A DNA stretch of 35,747 nt from the NCBI GenBank assembly GCA_018398765.1, contig JAHBMJ010004762.1, positions 1 to 35,747 on the forward strand, read 5' to 3'. The stretch comes from Chromera velia. Lineage: Eukaryota > Sar > Chromeraceae. The translations under genes were made by a program, and so were the position numbers. Positions 30,011-35,747 of the stretch are shown in pieces. How positions within the stretch are numbered: the first letter of the stretch is position 1; every line of letters starts with the position of its first letter. The notes beneath the pieces are model-generated. The model saw only the letters and a list, made by a program, of their open reading frames with translations, ran no database searches and was not told the DNA's origin.

Positions 30011-31559
30011 GATCGACGGAAAGACAATAGGCTCTCTTCATTGTCACAGGCACCACTTCTTGTGCAGGCAGCAGGCAGGCAGGCACAAACAGACCGACAG
30101 AGCGACAGACTACATGTTCTTCTCTTTTGTCTCTCTTCTTCTTTGCAAGCGGGCAGGTAGACAGACAGACAGACAGACAGAGTTGAAGGAGCACAAGCTG
30201 ATCACTTCCCGAATCTTCCTAATCATTTTTAAAGTTCTCTCCGAATCCCTCCCCCCTCTCTCGTCCAATCGCTCCGTCCCTTGCTTTCTTGTGCGCGCAG
30301 TAAAATGCGGCCCCAGCAGGAGGGAGCGACAGCTATCGCAGCAGCAGCAGGAACTGGAGGACAAGAGGGGTGGGGGGAAAACAATCAAGGAGCATGAAAA
30401 GGACGAAAAGAAGGAAAGCGCAAATAAATATACAGTTGCGAACAGTGTTCTCACAGGCCTATGCAAGAAACCTTCCAACAGAAGGAAGGAGCCAGAAGGA
30501 AATCACCCCATCAACAGTCAGTCCACTTCCCCCATGTCGACCTGCTCGACGACTTTGGGTGTTCTCTTTCTCCCTTCTTTCGACCTTTCATAAATACGGA
30601 GAACGGCTTGTTGCAGGCACCGTCAACCTGTTTGTCAGTCAATCCCTCCATGCAAAAATGCAAAAAGTTGCACTGCACAACTCACCTGCGCTTCTTCACT
30701 GCTTCGCTTTTCCGTTTCTCTTTTTCCTTTACATCCTTCCTTCTTCAATTCCTCCGTGAGGGGACTCCATTTGATTGCAGATCTACCTTACCATACCTCT
30801 CTTCCTCATTCCATTGCCCCCCATGGACCCCATTTGCAAATGCATCCATGACCCATTGACCGTGTCTTTCAAAAGTGAATGAGAGAGAAAGAGCGTCCTG
30901 CCACAACTATCATCGTACAACGAATAACAACACTGACAGGCAACGTTGATGCATGCCCCCTTACAGCCTCTATCTGATGTGGGCTATTTCCTGCATACAA
31001 CCGTTTACCATTCAGGGCACGCCAGAAAGAACGAACACGAGACAAGAAAAGAGAGAAAAAAGGAACGGCAAGAAACGTCCCCCCGCTCTCCGCGGGCGTC
31101 AGAAGAAACGAAAAAATGTGTGTGTGTGTGTGAGAGAGAGAGCATGTGACCATGAAAGAGAAAACGTGTTGACTGGAAGGGAGGAAAGAAGGACGAAGGA
31201 AGAAGCACTTCAATTGCACAGGAGATAAGATGCCGCCCCCACTCAAACGCTTCTCATAAGCAAGACGAAATTCACCAAATCACCGTGGCACATTACATTG
31301 GACTTTCATTCACATCCGTCATCACCCCCAAGCACTCGTCTGACGACCTCCCGTTTCATTCAGGTAGCGATCGAGATGCATGCAAGTATACATACAGGAG
31401 AAAGAAAACTGCCTCACTTCTTCAGCGCATGCACCGCATCGCAAGCTGGGCCAGCCAAGCAAATTCAAATGCTTTCCTGCCACGGCATTTGGTTGGCGGG
31501 ACTGGCCCATTGAATAGGGGGGTAACCAGTCCGTCCGTCTATCCTCTCCCCTCATGCTC

Positions 31560-31712
31560 TCACGCCACTCCGACGCCCCGGAGGCGCGACGCTTCTACAA
31601 GAGAAGGAAGGAGTCGAGGATGGCTTTTCATCTTCGTTCTTTTCTTTTTCGGCAGACTGCACTCGTCGGACACGATCCGGTGTGCAGTCATCGCCAGCTT
31701 GTGCGGCGAATC
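31560..31712 (-). CDS. Candidate terminal exon with KH-like last helix and basic motif
   Basis: After a gtgcgtgcag acceptor on the minus strand, 50 codons are open to a TGA. They start SPHKLAMTAHRIVSDEC, which fits the pattern of a KH domain's last helix (Gly/Asp-Ser-Pro, then Ala and Ile spacing), and continue PKKKRTKMK, a possible nuclear localisation signal. It could be the 3' end of the KH gene upstream. The connecting exons could not be found, and other frames of the segment are open too. Confidence 0.3.
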   Translation of the reverse strand, partial: DSPHKLAMTAHRIVSDECSLPKKKRTKMKSHPRLLPSLVEASRLRGVGVA

Positions 31713-32606
31713 CTGCACGCACAACGCCGCCCTCCCCAGTTTGCCTGATTACTTCCGGGCTCCCCCCCCGGAAGTGTTCGTCCATTCAATCCGGTTTCAA
31801 ATTCGGCATTCAAAAAAGTTGTGCCTCTGTTTTGGCAGCCCCCTGCATTCTTTTCTCTACCGTTCCTTCATTCGTCTTTCTTCAGTGAGGATCGATATTC
31901 CTCGACAAGCTGGGGGGGCGCCTCCCTATCTGCCTGTCCGCCTGCATATGCTTTCCTTCTTTTGTCTTGTCTTGTCTTCTCTCATCTCATCAAACTGACT
32001 GGCCAAACACACACAAGGGATGAATGCATGAAGTGTTCGGTCATGGCACTATCGACAGATTCTCCCTCCTTCCTGCGGCATCCTTTGGCTTGGTGGATCA
32101 ATACGAAAACAGACAAGCAAGCCGACATGGGACCTTAAAAAGACACGAAAGAACATAGCGAACACAAGGAAAGAATGAGAAGTGGGTAATGATGCATAAA
32201 AAATTGACCGGACAAGGAGGCCAACAATCAAGGATGACACAAAAAAACATGCGAAACACCAATGCGGAAACCAGAAGAGTCGGCGCACCGGATGCGTCGG
32301 CTCGTCAGCAGGGAAGGGTAGGGAGAGAGGAAAAGAGCAAGACGCAGGCAAGAGAAGATGTGCACCTCTTCCCCATTCCATCTTTTCTCTGTGCATGCAA
32401 GAACATTGCGAGTTAGTGGGTGGCAATTCAGGAGAGTGAGAGAGGGATTTTAAAGAATTTAAATAGACGTGCATCCGGATCCGTTGGCTGGCTGTTTTTC
32501 TTCATGCGAAGATTCTTTTTGCAGAAGAAGTCGGAGGACCCCCATTTTGGTCTCTTTTTCTTTCTTCTCTCGTCTCTCCGCTTCCTTCCCTTTCCCCCCT
32601 TCTTAC

Positions 32607-32642
32607 CCTCTCTTCTGCTCACTCGCAGGCCACTATTGCATT
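32607..32642 (-). CDS. Candidate 36-nt exon of a third KH domain
   Basis: Between a ttttcacag acceptor and a G|GTAAG donor on the minus strand, one frame reads CNSGLRVSRRE. This resembles the SGxxxxxxRR segment of the second KH domain of the same gene (QSGAVISISKRR). The front half of such a domain was not found nearby, so this is a suggestion only. Confidence 0.25.
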
Positions 32643-32722
32643 CTGTGAAAATTCTCAGGTTCCGACCTCACACATCTCCCCCACCTCCTCCGGCAGGTAC
32701 AAGGTCTTTCTTTTCGTTTTTT

Positions 32723-34170
32723 TCACTCGCTCTTTTCGGAAAGAGGGGGTGTGAGAGTCCCATGAAGGTGGTTGTGAGTTTGCGTGCAGGGAGAAACAGT
32801 CAGAGTGGTCGCGGTAGCGAAGGACATCGCTCTTCCTTTCCTCATCTGGTCTTCTGGGGGGGTTTCGGCCGTCCATTCTTTTGTGGGAAAGCCAAACTCT
32901 CTGCTGTTCCCCTCTTCTCTTTTTCCTTTTCCTTTTCCTTCAGGGAGGGCGAAAGAACTTTTCCCCCCATCCTCCTCGCACGTCACGAAGAGGAGTGGAC
33001 GGTCGAAGAGCAGTGGGGGAGCTGACTGAGGCTCTGTACCGACCCGAGGGTGAGTGGGTCTGGAGATGCTTTGGGCTTCCCCGAGCTTCCCCTGGCTGAG
33101 TGGGACCCCATCAGCGCACACAGGGACGCGAGGTTGCGCTATAGGGAGTCTGACCGCAGTCTCTCCTTTTGCCCCCTTCAATCCCTCCACGTTCGCCTGA
33201 ACAGGAACCAGAATGGGAACAGGGAGCGGGACCTTCCCGCTGGCATTCTCAGCCGCCGTGAAAGTCTCCCTGGCGGAAAGAGCACGACCGCGGGCAGGCC
33301 CCGTCGCGCTGCACTCTTCCTCACCACTCCTCTTCTCCTCCACCCTTGCCCCAGATTTCTTCCACCCCATCCCCACCGTGGGGGGAGCCGACGCTGTGCT
33401 TGAGGGGTCCTGGGGAGTCGGAATCACGGACGTCTTTTCGCTGTGGCGCTGCAGGGGGGTTTGGATGGACTGCTGCGGGAGAGCCTCTGTGCCCGAGCGG
33501 CCGGAGGAATGTGGCGGAAAAAATTGAAGGATCGTGGCGTGGATCAGCGCCTCTGCTGCGGCTCTGGCGGACTCGGTGCCCCTGATCGTGACGTCACGGA
33601 ACCCTGCCTGGTGGGCCCGTCCCATCATCCATGGAAGAGAAGGGAATGCGCTACTGACGTCGTCTCCCCCCCCGGGCCCGAAGATCGGCTGCTGCTGCTG
33701 CATACAAGGGGAGGAAGAACACGAAGAAGAAGAAGAAGAAGAAGAAGAATTTCTCTGCAGGAGGGAGAAGAAGAAGCACGACATGCAGTTGCGAAGAAGG
33801 AAACCTGTCTCTGGAACGGTCAAAGCCTCCTCTCCTCCTCGGATAAAGAAAGATTCCTCTCTCGTAAGTACTTCTCTTACGGCTCGCAAGCTGGCTTGGC
33901 TGGCTGCTCACTCACTCACTTACTCACTTACTCACTCACTTACTCACTTACTCACTCAGTCACTCACTCACCCACTCACTCACTCACTCAGTCACTGAAA
34001 GACTGACTGACTGCTTGGCTCAGAGTCGCCCTGTCTTCAGCCCTTCGCTTGCTGATGGAGATCACGGCTCCTGACTGGATCTCGAGTGATCGAATCACGT
34101 TCCCACCATGACCGATCAGACTCCCTGCAGCGACCTCCGGAACCCTCAGGTGACTCTCCCCACGCGCCTG

Positions 34171-34212
<42 letters not shown>

Positions 34213-35684
34213 CACACAGCACACAGCACACGCGACACGGAAAAGTTGACAGATCGCAAGAGCGACGACCGGTGGACCGCAGAAGCAGCAGACTGCGCAC
34301 GCGATGACAGTTGTAAGAAACAAGATTGGTTGTAAGAAAAGAAACAAGTACACGCAGACGGCCTAGCAGACTCGATCGCAAACCCACATACAGGGAGAGA
34401 ACCTGTGTGTGGGCCTGTTGAAGTGAAAGCCCTGTCTCACTTAACAGAAGAGGAATAGCAGATGTGGGCCTGCACTCGTTCCTTCTTATCCCGTCCGTGC
34501 ACTTACATCAAACCAAACAGTCGGAACCACATTTTGTTATGTCTCTTCTTTTTTTTTTCCTGAGACAGAAAGGAAGAAACAGACTTCCAAGGAGACACGA
34601 CCGTCTCACGTCTCTTCTCTACGCACCCTTCTGTCCGTCAGTCTGTCTGTCTGTCTGTCTGACCTACGTACCTCCCCATTCTTTCTCTCCCGTTCCTCCT
34701 CTTCGTTGACAGGCGCCATTCCCCACTCGTTCAGCCGGTGTTTGAGCAAGTCAAGGCCCCGCCGGACAGAGGCTGGGGACCCGGAGACCGAAACCTGCGT
34801 GTACGTAGGCGCGTGCAACCACTCTCATGTGTAAAGTGGCCCTTTTGCAGGTGCTTCGCGTTGTGTTTAGCGCAAAAGAGAGCCAGGGAGGGAGTTACGG
34901 AGGGAGGCAGGGATGTCCTTTCTGAGGTACTGACCGGCTGGATGGATGGTGGCCTGACTTTTTCTGCCGACTGACTGACTGATCGATGGCCTGTGAAAAA
35001 GGTCAAGAGCACGCCAAACAAAACACAAGCATATCAGAAAAGAAACCCCAAGCTTTCTTTCGATCTTGCTGGCTGACGTATTTCATTCCGGGCACCTGCT
35101 CCATTCGCGGGAAGTCAAAGAACGCGCCTGCAGCAAAAGACCAACCACATCAAAGGAAAAGACCCAGTCAATCGGACGGCCAGATCAGCGACTGTAGACC
35201 GCCCCCTGCCTAATGTGTCTATGATCACAATTGAGACCAACCTCTGTAAGCGGCCCTGTGAATCCAAGCGCGCCATATGCTCTCACACACACCCTTTCTC
35301 ACTACCAGCTATCGAAAAACAGCACGAGTGTCTGTCCCACTCAACCTTATCGCACACCGTTACCAGAAACCAGCCCCAGCCACAAATGTTGAAAGTGACT
35401 CGACAAGTAGAACACTGGATTGACGACCGACCAAACAAGCAAGCAGGCAGGCAGACAGGTAAACAAAGAGACAGACAGAGGGACAGACGTCATGCAGCCA
35501 GCGAGATAGAAACATGCGAATTAAGGCAGGGAAGACACAATTAAAGAAAAAATGAAGAACCAACCAACCAGATGTAAACTCCAGGTCCCGAATCGTGCGA
35601 CCGCATTTTCCGATCAGCCGCGGGACAGCATCAGATGGAATCGGCACCCTTTCTTCCACTCTCTCCCTCTCTTTCCCTCCCCCC
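32723..35684 (-). CDS. Multi-KH-domain RNA-binding protein (partial, 5' end beyond right edge)
   Basis: Exons, 5' to 3' on the minus strand: 35684-35569, 35127-35096 (32 nt), 34794-34711, 34167-34012, 33697 onward; the last frame stays open to a TGA at 32723-32725. The first KH domain reads RVPIPSDAVPRLIGKCGRTI, then DLEFTSG, VSVSGSPASVRRGLDLLKHR. The second reads HLRVPEVAAGSLIGHGG, NVIRSLEIQSGAVISISKRR, and after an inserted loop of about 50 residues RDVTIRGTESARAAAEALI. Both have the GxxG loop (GKCG, GHGG) that binds single-stranded RNA or DNA. The long last exon is Pro/Ser/Glu-rich with no domain I know; its true end is uncertain, since further KH-like pieces lie downstream at 32642 and 31712. 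The family resembles PCBP/Nova-type splicing and translation regulators, but orthology is not established. Confidence 0.7.
33906..34011 (-). repeat. Donor-like GTGAGT/GTAAGT array in a KH-gene intron
   Basis: On the minus strand the intron starting at 34011 opens with GTCAGTCAGTC and continues into about twenty tandem tetramers of gtga or gtaa. This makes many words matching the 5' splice-site consensus GTRAGT directly downstream of the inferred weaker donor. Confidence 0.9.
34171..34224 (-). repeat. (GT)n run directly upstream of the KH2 exon acceptor
   Basis: On the minus strand a GT run leads straight into gcgtgcag, the acceptor of the exon beginning at 34167. The normal polypyrimidine tract is missing and the GT run occupies its place. 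Confidence 0.9.
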
Positions 35685-35688
35685 CTGC

Positions 35689-35747
35689 CTGCGCAAGGCG
35701 GGGGGATTGAGGGGGGAGCAGCGGGTGGGGGGACGCAGGGTAGCAGA
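35689..35747. other. Right-edge intronic sequence of the KH gene
   Basis: On the minus strand this stretch is C-rich and ends in gcgcaggcag before the first KH exon, as expected for the 3' end of an intron. The preceding exon lies outside the window. Confidence 0.4.

Larger units (their letters stand above)
26107..31559. other. Unassigned region with microsatellites and no supported gene
   Basis: About 5.4 kb with alternating purine-rich and pyrimidine-rich blocks on the plus strand. Tetranucleotide runs of gaca are common (27520-27545 and 30160-30180). Several open frames of 90-240 codons occur on both strands but match nothing I know. It may hold introns or 3' UTR of the minus-strand KH gene, small unrecognised genes, or intergenic DNA. 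Confidence 0.4.

Noticed and set aside
29674..30194. Ser/Phe/Leu and Lys/Glu frames of 106-168 codons
   Set aside because: They are translations of the GAAA satellite.
31285..31998. 237-codon plus-strand open frame
   Set aside because: It begins with GTG, shows no domain and overlaps a better minus-strand candidate exon; the sequence is GC-rich enough for chance openness. A small unknown gene is not excluded.
32420..33099. Plus-strand exon-like segment with ccttcag acceptor (about 32953) and GTGAGT donor (about 33051)
   Set aside because: The splice-like signals are decent, but the opposite strand carries the KH gene's open last exon and no plus-strand family was recognised.

Overview
The window comes from a nuclear genome of an intron-rich eukaryotic microbe. 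The five genes I can read are split into many short exons, joined across GT-AG introns whose acceptors mostly end in GCAG. Introns are pyrimidine-rich on the sense strand and full of GT, CT, GTCA and GAAA microsatellites. Intron density, moderate base composition, frequent TGCATGCA words and a membrane hybrid histidine kinase beside animal/plant-type SLX1 and KRI1 fit a SAR-group alga, best a chromerid (Chromera-like). A brown alga or another stramenopile is not excluded. The organism call is inference from style only.

Layout, left to right, with strictly alternating strands. (1) 50-600, minus: 5' part of an alpha/beta-hydrolase that runs off the left edge. (2) 1285-7239, plus: SLX1, the GIY-YIG plus RING-like subunit of the SLX1-SLX4 nuclease, in 12 exons. 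(3) 10578-16046, minus: a multi-pass membrane hybrid histidine kinase in 6 exons. (4) 16736-24899, plus: KRI1, a nucleolar ribosome-biogenesis factor, in 12 exons. (5) about 32723-35684, minus: a multi-KH-domain RNA-binding protein running off the right edge, with tentative further exons down to 31560. The exon models of SLX1, the kinase and KRI1 keep frame and phase from ATG to stop; I derived them by hand from the sequence.

Genes 1/2 and 3/4 are head-to-head, with 684 and 689 bp between start codons, so each pair probably shares a promoter region. Genes 2/3 and 4/5 are tail-to-tail, and both gaps hold an AT-rich island (about 7289-8040 and 24900-25990) beginning just after the plus-strand stop codon. 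No gene could be supported in 8041-10577 or in most of 26107-31559.

The most interesting signal is in the splice sites. SLX1 intron 2 ends in eight 35-bp tandem copies, each carrying a complete acceptor. Kinase exon 5 ends in a 57-bp tandem duplication that copies the exon end together with its donor. Twelve of 32 inferred donors begin GTC, often as GTCA/GTCG tetramer runs. Two introns hold runs of donor-like GTRAGT words. A KRI1 intron carries three tandem RNA-hairpin units. Together these suggest that tandem duplication of splice signals is a recurrent process in this genome. The genes themselves show no common pathway.
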